64,000 nucleotides of DNA from an uncultured Parolsenella sp. Lineage in GTDB: Bacteria > Actinomycetota > Coriobacteriia > Coriobacteriales > Atopobiaceae. The notes beneath the pieces are model-generated. The model made no database searches. It saw only the letters and a list, made by a program, of their open reading frames with translations, and was not told where the DNA came from. Location of the stretch: the NCBI RefSeq assembly GCF_934660935.1, contig NZ_CAKUIH010000003.1, positions 1-64,000 on the forward strand, read 5' to 3'. The first letter of the stretch is position 1, and the number at the start of each line of letters is the position of its first letter. Of this stretch, positions 29,266-37,757 are shown piece after piece. The position numbers were made by a program, and so were the translations under genes.

Positions 29266-29327
29266 AACTATTTGTTTGGTTCTTACGTTGTGGAGCGCAA
29301 ACGGCGGGTATAACCTCGCGAACGGTA
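29266..29327 (-). promoter_or_regulatory. Permease upstream region with motifs shared with ssnA
   Basis: AACTATTTGTT (29266-29276) and GCGAACGGTA (29318-29327), in plus-strand orientation, stand upstream of the minus-strand permease. The same two words occur in the same order and orientation upstream of ssnA (47657 and 47721). They may be binding sites for a common regulator. Confidence 0.4.
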
Positions 29328-29418
29328 ATTTACTATATGAATCAGCGGTATTGCCAGGCCACGGCGTTGGCCTGGGATACGATTCAACCACACGCAACAG
29401 CTTCAGACGGAGGGCACC

Positions 29419-29898
29419 ATGCTCGACATGATCAAGGCGGACGAGGCCCGCGCCATCGCCGACGAGGCCAAACCCAACCGCGAGCGCGCCGCCGCGGACA
29501 CCCTCTCCGACAACGCAATCAACTGGGCGATCCGCAACTGCGCCGCACGCACGGACACGCGCGTCCGCATGTACGCGAAGTTCGGCCGCTACGAGCTCTC
29601 GGTCAAGTTCGCTCCGGGCGTCGACGACCGCAACGGTGAGGGCAACTCCTTCTACAACGACCTCGTTGCCAATAGCAACACGGATGTCGCCGACGCCATC
29701 TGCGACATCATCTACGGTCGCGACCAGGACCTCATCTCCCCCATCCAGACGGCCCGCTTGCTCAACACCTACTCGGCGCGCTTGGCCAAGTTCGTCAACG
29801 ACCTGCAGCGCAACGGCTATGACGTCTGCGTGGGCGATGGCCTGGACCAGGGCAACGGAAAGCTCGACAACAACACGATCATCGTGAACTGGGCGTAG
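29419..29898 (+). CDS. Hypothetical protein in the purine island
   Basis: The 159-aa product is not recognised. It is soluble, without signal peptide, membrane segment or cysteine motif. A basic/acidic helical N terminus (MLDMIKADEARAIADEAKP) is followed by a mixed region with FGRYELSVKFAPG and a C-terminal part LNTYSARLAKFVNDLQRNGY. ATG at 29419 has GGAGG 8 nt upstream, the codon pattern is like its neighbours, and a strong terminator follows, so it is very probably a real gene. It is divergent from the NCS2 permease and convergent with xdhC. A link to purine metabolism is only positional. Confidence 0.75.
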   Translation: MLDMIKADEARAIADEAKPNRERAAADTLSDNAINWAIRNCAARTDTRVRMYAKFGRYELSVKFAPGVDDRNGEGNSFYNDLVANSNTDVADAICDIIYGRDQDLISPIQTARLLNTYSARLAKFVNDLQRNGYDVCVGDGLDQGNGKLDNNTIIVNWA

Positions 29899-29913
29899 GA
29901 CGAGGAAGCGCAT

Positions 29914-29954
29914 AAAGAGAGGGCCCAGCTCCCTGGGGAGTCGGGCCCTCTTTG
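29914..29954. terminator. Bidirectional terminator between the hypothetical gene and xdhC
   Basis: AAAGAGAGGGCCC and GGGCCCTCTTT pair with an inner CTCCC/GGGAG stem, giving a T tract on one strand and an A tract (T on the other) on the opposite side. It serves the two convergent genes. Confidence 0.85.
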
Positions 29955-29986
29955 CTAACGCATACACGAAGTGAGACGCCTCTCGC

Positions 29987-30475
29987 CTACTCACCGCACT
30001 CTTTGTGGACGATCTCGATGGCCTTTTCGACGCCGTCGATCACGTTCTGGTAACCGGTGCAGCGGCAGAGGTGGCCAGAGAGGTTCTTGCGGATCTCGTC
30101 GCGCGTGAAGGTTTTGCCAGAGTCGATCATCTCCACGGCGCTCATGATGATGCCAGGGATGCAGAAGCCGCACTGGACGGCAAACTGGTCGATAAAGGCC
30201 TGCTGAACGGGGTTGAGCGTACCGTCCGGAGCCTGAAGGCCCTCGACGGTGAGGATGTTCTTGCCCTGGGCCCACTCGGTAAGGTACAGGCAGGTATCGG
30301 TCGCGACGCCGTCGATCAGGACGGTGCAGGCACCACACTCACCCACCTCACAGCCGCGCTTGACGCTCGTGAGGCCGAGACGGTTGCGCAGCGTGTCGAG
30401 CAGGCTCTCGCGCGGGTCATAGCCAACCTGCACTTCCTTGCCGTTGACGGTGCACTTGAGAATTCGCATATCCAT
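29987..30475 (-). CDS. xdhC: Xanthine dehydrogenase iron-sulfur subunit XdhC
   Basis: This is the two-[2Fe-2S] electron-transfer subunit of a three-subunit molybdenum hydroxylase. In the 162-aa product, cysteines 42, 47, 50 and 62 form the plant-ferredoxin-type cluster (GCEVGECGACTVLIDG), and 102, 105, 137 and 139 form the second cluster (QCGFCIPG and CRCTGYQ). Length matches E. coli XdhC. Its ATG overlaps the xdhB stop by one base. It is last in xdhABC and followed by a bidirectional terminator. Confidence 0.95.
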   Translation of the reverse strand: MDMRILKCTVNGKEVQVGYDPRESLLDTLRNRLGLTSVKRGCEVGECGACTVLIDGVATDTCLYLTEWAQGKNILTVEGLQAPDGTLNPVQQAFIDQFAVQCGFCIPGIIMSAVEMIDSGKTFTRDEIRKNLSGHLCRCTGYQNVIDGVEKAIEIVHKECGE

Positions 30476-31356
30476 TAGATATCAGCCCCTCCCTTTCGAG
30501 CGGCCTCGACGAGGGAACGCTTCGACATCTCCTTGATAAGCTGCAGGCGGAAGTCCTTGCTCGCGCGCCAAGAGTCACGCGGGTTGGTGCAAGCGCAGGC
30601 GAGCTCGCCGATTCGCTCGGCGGCCTCGGCCACGTCGAGACCTCGCACGGCGTCCTCTGCGGCGATGGCACGCATCGGGGTCGGGCCGGCGACGCCAAAC
30701 GCGAGGCGGATGTCCTCGATCGTGCGCTTGTCCTCGCCAAGCTTCACCAGGCAGCAGCAACCCATCGTGGTGATCTCGAGAGCGCGACGCTTACCATACT
30801 TGAAGTAGTGGCCAGAGAAGCCCTCGTAGTGGTCGCGCGGAATGCGGATGCCCACGAGGAGCTCGTCACGCTCGCGATGGCTTCGGCCGGGACCGGCATA
30901 CCACTCCTCGATGGGGAGGGTGCGCGTTCCGCGGGAGCTCTGGAGGTCGAGCAGGGCACCAAACGCAAAGAGCGTCGATGCGGTGTCGGCCGAGGTGGCG
31001 GCAGAGCAGACGTTGCCACCAATCGTGCCGGAGACGCGCAGCTGCGGGCCGCCCGGGGTATCGCAGGCCTCGCCGAGAACCGGCACGGTCTCCTGGATGA
31101 CCGGGGACGTGGTCACGTGGTGGAACCACGTGATGGGGCCGATCCAAACGGTGCCGTCGTCGAGAAGACGCACGCCGTCGAGCTCGTCATGGAGTTCGTG
31201 GATCGAGACAAGGTGGGCAGGCGCGCCCTTGCCCTCGCGCAGCTTGACCAGGACGTCGGTGCCGCCGGCAATGACCTCGGCGGAGGGGTCGGCCGCAAGG
31301 GCCTCGCAGGCATCAGCCACGCTGGTGGCCTCATAGAGCGATTCGATGTCGTACAT
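30475..31356 (-). CDS. xdhB: Xanthine dehydrogenase FAD-binding subunit XdhB
   Basis: The 293-aa protein is the FAD subunit of the xanthine dehydrogenase family (CO-dehydrogenase flavoprotein-like). It has the FAD-binding segments VIAGGTDVLVKLREG (about 30-45) and GGNVCSAATSADTAS (about 113-127), and a C-terminal domain of the family. Its ATG follows the xdhA stop with no gap (TAGATG) and its stop overlaps xdhC. It passes electrons from the iron-sulfur subunit to NAD or another acceptor. Confidence 0.95.
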   Translation of the reverse strand: MYDIESLYEATSVADACEALAADPSAEVIAGGTDVLVKLREGKGAPAHLVSIHELHDELDGVRLLDDGTVWIGPITWFHHVTTSPVIQETVPVLGEACDTPGGPQLRVSGTIGGNVCSAATSADTASTLFAFGALLDLQSSRGTRTLPIEEWYAGPGRSHRERDELLVGIRIPRDHYEGFSGHYFKYGKRRALEITTMGCCCLVKLGEDKRTIEDIRLAFGVAGPTPMRAIAAEDAVRGLDVAEAAERIGELACACTNPRDSWRASKDFRLQLIKEMSKRSLVEAARKGGADI

Positions 31357-33699
31357 CTAGATCAGCCCCGCTTCCTTGAAGCCCTCGAACAGACGCTGCG
31401 GCGTCATGGGCTCCACGTAGAACTTGACGCCGGTAGCGTCGAGGATTGCGTCTCGGATGGCGGATGCGGGCGAGATGACCGGGGTCTCGCCAACCGCCTT
31501 GTTGCCGTAGGGCCCCGTCGGGCACGGCTTCTCAACGAAGTCCGCCTTGAGGTCAGGCAGGTCCATCGTCGTAGGGATCTTGTAGTCGAGCAGGGTCGGG
31601 TTGAGGACGCGAGCGGTCTTCGGGTCGACCTGAAGCTCCTCGTAGAGGCCATAACCGATACCCTGGGCCATACCGCCGTGAATCTGCTGCTCAACGAGCT
31701 TGGGGTTGATCAGACGGCCAGAGTCCTGGACATTGATGATCTTGTTGACCGTGACCTGGCCAAGCGGCATGTCCACCGTGACGTCAGCGAAAGTGACGCC
31801 GCCGGCGAGGGTATTGGTGTGGACGTTGATGGTCTCGTGGGCGGAGAGCTGGTCTGCTCCGTCGAGGTTGTAGTAGGCCTCGAGGGCGAGGTCAGCGAGG
31901 TTCCAGATCTTGTTGCCCTCGCCGTCCCAGATGGCATGGTCATGCAGGTCGAGCTCGCCGGGCGCGTCGGGCGTGAGCTTACGCGCGAAGTCGAGAATCT
32001 TGCTCCTAAGGGTCTCGCCGGCCTTCTTCACGGCCGTGCCGGAGACGTAGGTCTGGCGCGACGCATAGGCACCGGAGTCATAGGGCGTAACGTCCGTGTC
32101 CTGCTGAGACACGATGTGGATGTCCTCGGTGTCGACGCCGATGGCCTCGGCTGCCATCTGGCTGAAGACGGTGTCGGCTCCCTGGCCAATCTCGGTGGCG
32201 CCCATCTGGAGCTGGACTGAGCCGTCCTGGTTGAGCGTGACCTGAGCGGTGGCCGTCTCGAGCGCGAACGGAGCGACGGCGGTCTTGTATACGAAGAAAG
32301 CGACGCCCACGCCATGGCGAATCGGACCGGTCTCGTTCGCGTACTCCCTCTTCTTGCGATCCCACTCGATGTACGCCTTGCCCTTCTCGGCGCACTCCCT
32401 GATGGCGCAAGTATGGGCGGCGATGGTGCCGTTAGGCGTGAACTCGTCGACGAACTTGTCGGTATAGACGTTCTTGAGACGGAACTCGAGGCCATCCCAG
32501 CCGTTGTCATAGGCGATGTCGCCCATGAGGCACTCTGCGGCCCAGTTCCCCTCGGGCACGCCATAGGCACGCATGGCACCCGTGTGCGGACCGTTGGTGT
32601 AGATGGTGTAGGCCTCGGAGTGTGAGGCGACCTCGTTGGTGTGGTAGAGCCAGCGGAAGCTGTTCACCGAGTTGAGAACGAGGGCGTGACCGTGGTGAAT
32701 GTATCCGCCCGTATTCGAGTACGCGACGATCTTGCGAGCGTGGAGGGCCATGTCGTCGCCATAGGAGCACTCGATGTCGAACGTCTTAGGCTGGCGACCA
32801 GAAGTGGCCCAGAAGAGTTCCTCGCGCGAGATCTCGAGCCTGACGCATCGGCCGCCGAGCTGCTTGCAGATCCACGCATTGAGGGGCTCGTAGTGGACGT
32901 CCTGCTTCGTACCGAAACCACCGCCGATATAGGGCTTGATGACGCGCACGTCGCCCCAGGGAATGCCAAGGGCCTGGCCGATGACGCGGCGCACGACGTG
33001 CGGGATCTGCGTCGAGCTCACGCAGACGATCTTGTTGCCCTCCATGTAGCAGTAGGAGACACAGGACTCGATGTGGACCTGAGACTGCTCGCGGCTCTCC
33101 GCATGAATGGCGATGTGATGATAGGCGGGATCCTCGAGGGCCTCCTCCACCGTCTTGTAGCCGGCCTCGGCGAGCTTGTCCTCAGGCGTGACCGCGCAGG
33201 TGTGGGCGACGATGTTGTCAGGTTTGGCCTCCTGGACGGGCACCTCGGTACCCTTCATGGACTCGATCGCGTCGTAGACGACGGGATACTCCTCGTACTC
33301 GACCTTGATCAGGCGCAGCGCGCGATCACAAGCGACGGTGTCCTCGCCCACCACGACGGCGATGTTGTCACCGTAGATGCGCACGCGGTCGTCAAGCAGG
33401 CGACGGTCAGCCTGGTCACGCTTGGCAGCGGCGGAGTTGGCATACCAGGGGTGGCCGGCCACGGGATACGGATGCTCGGGCACATCGAAGCATGTGTAGA
33501 TAGCAACGACGCCCGGTACCTTCAGTGCCTCCGCAGTGTCAATCGAGGTGACCCGACCGTTTGCGATGGTGGAGTGGAGGAGCTTTGCCTCAAGGCAAGG
33601 CTTGGGACATAGGTCATCCGTGAACTTCGCACGACCAGTGACCTTGTCGTAGGCGTCAACCCTTGGGATCGGCCTGCCGACCTCCCTCAGTGTCTCCAT
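31357..33699 (-). CDS. xdhA: Xanthine dehydrogenase molybdenum-binding subunit XdhA
   Basis: The 780-aa protein is the catalytic subunit that binds molybdopterin cofactor. It has the N-terminal a/b hammerhead domain (about 15-130) and the molybdopterin-binding domain, including GGGFGTKQDV and the C-terminal GVGVAFFVYK and QMGATEIGQGADTVF segments. Length and order xdhA-xdhB-xdhC match E. coli. ATG at 33699 is preceded by AAGGAGG. Substrate could be hypoxanthine, xanthine or another purine. A second, single-chain molybdenum hydroxylase is encoded 6 kb away. Confidence 0.95.
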   Translation of the reverse strand: METLREVGRPIPRVDAYDKVTGRAKFTDDLCPKPCLEAKLLHSTIANGRVTSIDTAEALKVPGVVAIYTCFDVPEHPYPVAGHPWYANSAAAKRDQADRRLLDDRVRIYGDNIAVVVGEDTVACDRALRLIKVEYEEYPVVYDAIESMKGTEVPVQEAKPDNIVAHTCAVTPEDKLAEAGYKTVEEALEDPAYHHIAIHAESREQSQVHIESCVSYCYMEGNKIVCVSSTQIPHVVRRVIGQALGIPWGDVRVIKPYIGGGFGTKQDVHYEPLNAWICKQLGGRCVRLEISREELFWATSGRQPKTFDIECSYGDDMALHARKIVAYSNTGGYIHHGHALVLNSVNSFRWLYHTNEVASHSEAYTIYTNGPHTGAMRAYGVPEGNWAAECLMGDIAYDNGWDGLEFRLKNVYTDKFVDEFTPNGTIAAHTCAIRECAEKGKAYIEWDRKKREYANETGPIRHGVGVAFFVYKTAVAPFALETATAQVTLNQDGSVQLQMGATEIGQGADTVFSQMAAEAIGVDTEDIHIVSQQDTDVTPYDSGAYASRQTYVSGTAVKKAGETLRSKILDFARKLTPDAPGELDLHDHAIWDGEGNKIWNLADLALEAYYNLDGADQLSAHETINVHTNTLAGGVTFADVTVDMPLGQVTVNKIINVQDSGRLINPKLVEQQIHGGMAQGIGYGLYEELQVDPKTARVLNPTLLDYKIPTTMDLPDLKADFVEKPCPTGPYGNKAVGETPVISPASAIRDAILDATGVKFYVEPMTPQRLFEGFKEAGLI

Positions 33700-34183
33700 G
33701 ACGTCCTCCTTATGGAATTGTTGCGCGCTTCCCAGGCGCGCGAGGGGACTCAGCCCCGTATAGCTGGGCGCGGCGGCACTCGCGAACGCGAATCCTTAAA
33801 CGCCCCATAGCAAGCGACGTTCTCTGATGAGAAGTCTTGCTAGCTAACAAAAGGTTAGCCAAGCGAGCAGCGCGAGCCTACTTTTGGACGGTGAACGGGC
33901 GGGAATACCGGGTGGCTGGCAAGGGAGCACAAATTACGAAACAACCCCTTTGACCTGGGCGTTATAGCTGTGTGAGTTTAACGCTAGAGCGCGATGAAGT
34001 AATTCCGCAGATGCGTGCGGCCCCGCGATACGCGGAGCCATGTCTGCATTGCGCTGCAAGCAAGACGAGTGCGCAGTGAGACACGAACTTGTGGACAATA
34101 ATTTGGTATTTGCGAGACGCTGGTGGACGGATTGCACGCAGCGTGGACACCCCAACCCACGCGCGGTCTCGCGTTCGCGGCGC
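33700..34183. other. Long leader/intergenic region upstream of xdhA
   Basis: No gene is seen. The stretch holds the xdhABC promoter region and a perfect 6-bp inverted repeat GCTAAC/GTTAGC (33843-33859) with a 5-nt spacer. I looked for purine and molybdenum-cofactor riboswitch cores and did not find one. Confidence 0.6.
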
Positions 34184-34217
34184 AAAAAGGCCGGGACGCA
34201 CTTGGCATCCCGGCCAA
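34184..34217 (-). terminator. Terminator of the nucleoside ABC importer operon
   Basis: On the minus strand GGCCGGGA and TCCCGGCC pair around a loop and are followed by TTTTT. It lies 136 nt after the binding-protein gene and separates it from xdhABC. Confidence 0.85.
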
Positions 34218-34352
34218 ATAGCCGATTGTCTTTAGCTCTAGCCGAACGACAACAACTTCGACCTCACGTCGACTGCCTCAGCTACGCGGACGCGCGTTGC
34301 AACTTCGTCACAATCGCGTCCAGCCCCTCGGCTCAAACGCAAGTTAGCCAGA

Positions 34353-35438
34353 CTAGCCCAGCGTGGACTGGATGGCCTCGATCTCGGAGTCGCTCAGGTA
34401 AGTGCCGGCCTTGATCTGATCGGCGTACTCGTTGATCTTGTCCTGGACGTCAGACGGGACCTTGTCGGAGAACTTGCCGAGGGTGACGCCGCCGTTGTCC
34501 ATGTTGGCGGTGATGGCCTTGCCGCCACCGAAGGTGCCGGCCTCGATCTCGTCCATGGCCTGGTCGATCTTCCAGTCGGTCACCGTGGAAGCGATGACGG
34601 TCGGCTGGTCGTCGCCGAGGATGTCGATCGGCTGGGCGATGTCGAAGTGAGTGTCGGCGCCGGCAGCCTCGAGGGCCTTACGGGAACCGTTGTCGACCGC
34701 GGAGGCGTCGCCCCACATAACGTCGACGTTCTTGGAGTTGATCCACTGCTCGGTGAGCTGGGTGCCCTTCGCGGCGTCGGAGAAGCCGGCCTCGAAGTTG
34801 TACTGGCCCTGGATGGAGGAATCGATCTTCTGGGCAGCGGCGAGGTAGGCGCTGTACTTGGCGAGCGTGCTCGGAAGCTTCATGCCACCGATGAAGCCGA
34901 TGGACTTCGTCTGGGTCATGAGGCCAGCGATGACACCGGCGAGGGCGCCGAGCTGCGTGAAGTCAGGAAGAACGGTCTCGACGTTGTCGGTGCTCTCGTA
35001 GTCAGCGAGCTCCTGCTCAGGGTTGGTGTTGGTGATCAGGAAGTGGACGTTGGGGTGAGACTCGGCGGCATCAGAGGCGACCTCGGCCCAGGTGGAGGCA
35101 AACTGGTTGCCGTTGCCGACGATCAGGTCGACGTCCTGGTCAACGTAGGACTCGGCGGCGGTGGCGGCGTCGGCGTTGGCGACGTTCTCCTTGGGCTCGA
35201 GCATCTCCCAGTTGGGGTGGGAGTCAACGGCGCGCTTGAGGGACTCATAGTGGGCCTGGTCCCAGCCGCCGTCGGTAATAATGCCGCTCATGATCATAGC
35301 GACCTTGTAGGAGCTCTTCTCGGCAGAGCCAGTGCTGGCGGAGCCAGAGTCAGAGCCACCGCACGCGGTGAGGGCGAGGGCCGCAGCGGCGGTGGCGCCA
35401 CCGGCGACGAACTGACGACGATTGATGTTCTTGCTCAT
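34353..35438 (-). CDS. BMP-family nucleoside-binding lipoprotein
   Basis: This is the substrate-binding component of a BmpA/PnrA-type ABC importer, typically for nucleosides. The 361-aa precursor begins MSKNINRRQFVAGGATAAAA with a twin-arginine RRQF motif and a lipobox ending LTAC, so it is probably a Tat-exported lipoprotein. The mature part has two-lobed BMP-family sequence, including YKVAMIMSGIITDGGWDQAH. ATG at 35438 has GAAGGGA upstream. It is last after the two permease genes, with a 258-nt gap that may hold a separate promoter for higher expression. Confidence 0.92.
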   Translation of the reverse strand: MSKNINRRQFVAGGATAAAALALTACGGSDSGSASTGSAEKSSYKVAMIMSGIITDGGWDQAHYESLKRAVDSHPNWEMLEPKENVANADAATAAESYVDQDVDLIVGNGNQFASTWAEVASDAAESHPNVHFLITNTNPEQELADYESTDNVETVLPDFTQLGALAGVIAGLMTQTKSIGFIGGMKLPSTLAKYSAYLAAAQKIDSSIQGQYNFEAGFSDAAKGTQLTEQWINSKNVDVMWGDASAVDNGSRKALEAAGADTHFDIAQPIDILGDDQPTVIASTVTDWKIDQAMDEIEAGTFGGGKAITANMDNGGVTLGKFSDKVPSDVQDKINEYADQIKAGTYLSDSEIEAIQSTLG

Positions 35439-35696
35439 GGTGCTTCCCTTCTTTTCCGGGGCTCTTTTGCGCCCCACATTTAAAGCCTGGTGCACGTACG
35501 CATGAAACTAAACGCCTCTGCCGAATCAGGCAGGTGATACCATCTGCAAGACGGACGGGCCAAACGAAGTCTACCCATGCCGCCCCTGCCTTGCGCCAAG
35601 ACAAGCGAAACCCCTATATCCGCCCGACCTGACACTAAATACAAGCTGTACACGAGACGGTGACCCACCCCCGCGGATCACCGCCTCATTGTATCG

Positions 35697-36629
35697 CTAA
35701 CGGCTCTCGCGGTTATACGGCTGACCGTTGGCCTTCGGGCCAGCGTGCTTCGAGCCAAAGAACACGAGGGCCACAATCGTGAAGATATACGGAATCATCT
35801 TGAAGAACATGACCGGCGCAGACTGGAACTGAGCCTGGAGGGCGACGTTCACGCCATCGAAGAAGCCAAAGAGCAGGCTCGCGAGCATGACGCCCACGGC
35901 ACTCCAGCGGCCAAAGATGACCGTCGCCAGCGCGATGAAGCCGCGACCCGCGACGATGCCGTTCGTGTAGATCGGCGTGTAGCAGATCGTGAGGAAGGCG
36001 CCGCCCGCAGCGGCAAGGGCGCCGCACAGGATGCAGGCCACGTACTTGGTGCGGATGACGTTGATGCCCAGGGTCTCTGCGGCCTGGGGCTTCTCGCCCA
36101 CGGAGCGGAACGACAGGCCGGCACGGCAGCGCTTGAAGAAGAACGCGACCACGGGCACGAGGAGGAACGCGATGTAGGCAAGCAGCGACTGGTTGAACAT
36201 GCCATTGCCGATGACCGGAAGATCGCACAGGCCGGGAATGGCGATGTTGGGCATCTGCGCACCGGTGGCGTTCTCGGGGTTGGAGCCGACGAACAGGTTG
36301 TAGCCAAAGAGCGCGATGGCCGGCGCGAGGATGTTGACCGCCATGCTCGTAACCACCTGGTCAGAGCAGAGGGTGACCGTGCAGAACGCGTAGATCATGT
36401 TGATGAGCACGCCCGCGGCCATGCCGACGAGCAGGCCGAGCCAGAGGTTGCCCGTGACCTTGCCAACGGCGAACGCCACGAAGGCACCCACGGCCATGAT
36501 TCCCTCAAGGCCGATGTTGACCATACCGGCACGCTCGGAGAAGACCTCGCCCAGGGCGGCGAGCAGGATGGGCACGGCGCCCATAGCCATCGCCCTGACG
36601 ATGGTGGGAAGCGCAACCATGAAATCCAT
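35697..36629 (-). CDS. Nucleoside ABC importer permease 2
   Basis: The 310-aa protein is a type II-like (branched-chain/BMP-associated) ABC permease with eight to ten membrane helices and the conserved N-terminal segment GEVFSERAGMVNIGLEGIM (about 27-45), diagnostic of YufQ/NupC-type permeases. Its ATG overlaps the stop of the first permease by one base. It forms a heterodimer with that protein and the double-ATPase encoded upstream. Confidence 0.92.
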   Translation of the reverse strand: MDFMVALPTIVRAMAMGAVPILLAALGEVFSERAGMVNIGLEGIMAVGAFVAFAVGKVTGNLWLGLLVGMAAGVLINMIYAFCTVTLCSDQVVTSMAVNILAPAIALFGYNLFVGSNPENATGAQMPNIAIPGLCDLPVIGNGMFNQSLLAYIAFLLVPVVAFFFKRCRAGLSFRSVGEKPQAAETLGINVIRTKYVACILCGALAAAGGAFLTICYTPIYTNGIVAGRGFIALATVIFGRWSAVGVMLASLLFGFFDGVNVALQAQFQSAPVMFFKMIPYIFTIVALVFFGSKHAGPKANGQPYNRESR

Positions 36630-37744
36630 TACGCCTTCACCTCAGCTTTCTTGTTCTTGCCCAGCGAGGCGATGTACGCCTTGACCTTGGGCAGCTTCAC
36701 CAGGGCCATGCCCGCGACGGCGAAGATGATGATGAGACCACGAATGATGTCGATGATCGCCGTGGGAACGCCGATGACGGACTGCATCATCGTGCCGCCC
36801 GTGGAGAGCACACCGAAGAGCAGGGCGACGACGATGGCGCCAAGCGGGTTGAGCTGCGCGATAAGCGCGATTGCCACGCCGTCGAAGCCGAAGCCGGAGC
36901 CAAAGCCGTCAGCGAGGCGGAACGGCGTCTTGCCGAAGAGCTCGATGGCGCCGCCGAGGCCGGCGATAGCGCCGGAGATGACGAAGGCGAGCAGCACGAG
37001 CGTGCGGACGGGGAAGCCGTTAACCTTGGCAGCGGTGGGGCTCATGCCCACGGCACGAATCTTGAAGCCGAAGGACGTGCGGAAGATCACGTACCAGACG
37101 AGGATGCCAAGGATGATGGCGATCAGGACGCCAAAGTGCGCGGGACCGATGTCCATGAGGTGCGCGGACTTGGGCATGGCAGGAGTCTGGGGCAGGCCCT
37201 GGTCGGAGTAGACGTTCTTGTAGAGGAACTCCATGAAGTACAGGGCGATGTAGTTGAACATGATCGTCGTGATCATCTCGTTGAGCCCTCGAGTGATCTT
37301 GAGGATACCCGGGAGGAGGGCCCACAGACCGCCGAAGACGATGCCCACGACGAGGCCCACCGCGATGGCGGACGGGCCGGTGAGGCCAAGCTTCAGCACG
37401 AAGTACGCGGAGGCGGAGGCGCCCATGATGAACTGACCCTCGCCGCCAAGGTTGAACACGCCGCACTTGTAGGCGAACACGGCGGCAAGGCCCGTGAAGA
37501 TCAGCGGGCAGGCACGCTCAAGCGTCTTGCCAATCTTGCCGATATCGCCAAGAGAGCCCTTCAGCATCGCGGCATAGCCCGTGATCGGGTTCTTGCCGAG
37601 GCAGGCGATGATGACCGCGCCGATGATGAGGGCAAGGAGCACAGACACAACCGGCGTGATGATCGTCAGGCGCTTCTCGCGCAGCTGTTCCTCGCTCAGG
37701 GCACCCTTCTTCGAGGGCACTGCCTTCTTCTTGTTGTCAGCCAC
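36629..37744 (-). CDS. Nucleoside ABC importer permease 1
   Basis: The 371-aa protein is the YufP/NupB-type partner permease. A charged cytoplasmic N terminus (ADNKKKAVPSKKGALSEEQL) precedes about ten hydrophobic helices, with the conserved FAYKCGVFNLGGEGQF segment. GTG at 37744 is preceded by GGAGGGGAGGG, 13 nt after the ATPase stop. The longer frame to 37807 overlaps the ATPase gene and is not used. It belongs to the four-gene importer. Confidence 0.92.
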   Translation of the reverse strand: MADNKKKAVPSKKGALSEEQLREKRLTIITPVVSVLLALIIGAVIIACLGKNPITGYAAMLKGSLGDIGKIGKTLERACPLIFTGLAAVFAYKCGVFNLGGEGQFIMGASASAYFVLKLGLTGPSAIAVGLVVGIVFGGLWALLPGILKITRGLNEMITTIMFNYIALYFMEFLYKNVYSDQGLPQTPAMPKSAHLMDIGPAHFGVLIAIILGILVWYVIFRTSFGFKIRAVGMSPTAAKVNGFPVRTLVLLAFVISGAIAGLGGAIELFGKTPFRLADGFGSGFGFDGVAIALIAQLNPLGAIVVALLFGVLSTGGTMMQSVIGVPTAIIDIIRGLIIIFAVAGMALVKLPKVKAYIASLGKNKKAEVKA

Positions 37745-37757
37745 TGTCCCTCCCCTC

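Noticed and set aside
33700..34183. Purine or molybdenum-cofactor riboswitch upstream of xdhA
   Set aside because: The conserved cores of these RNAs could not be found on the minus strand.
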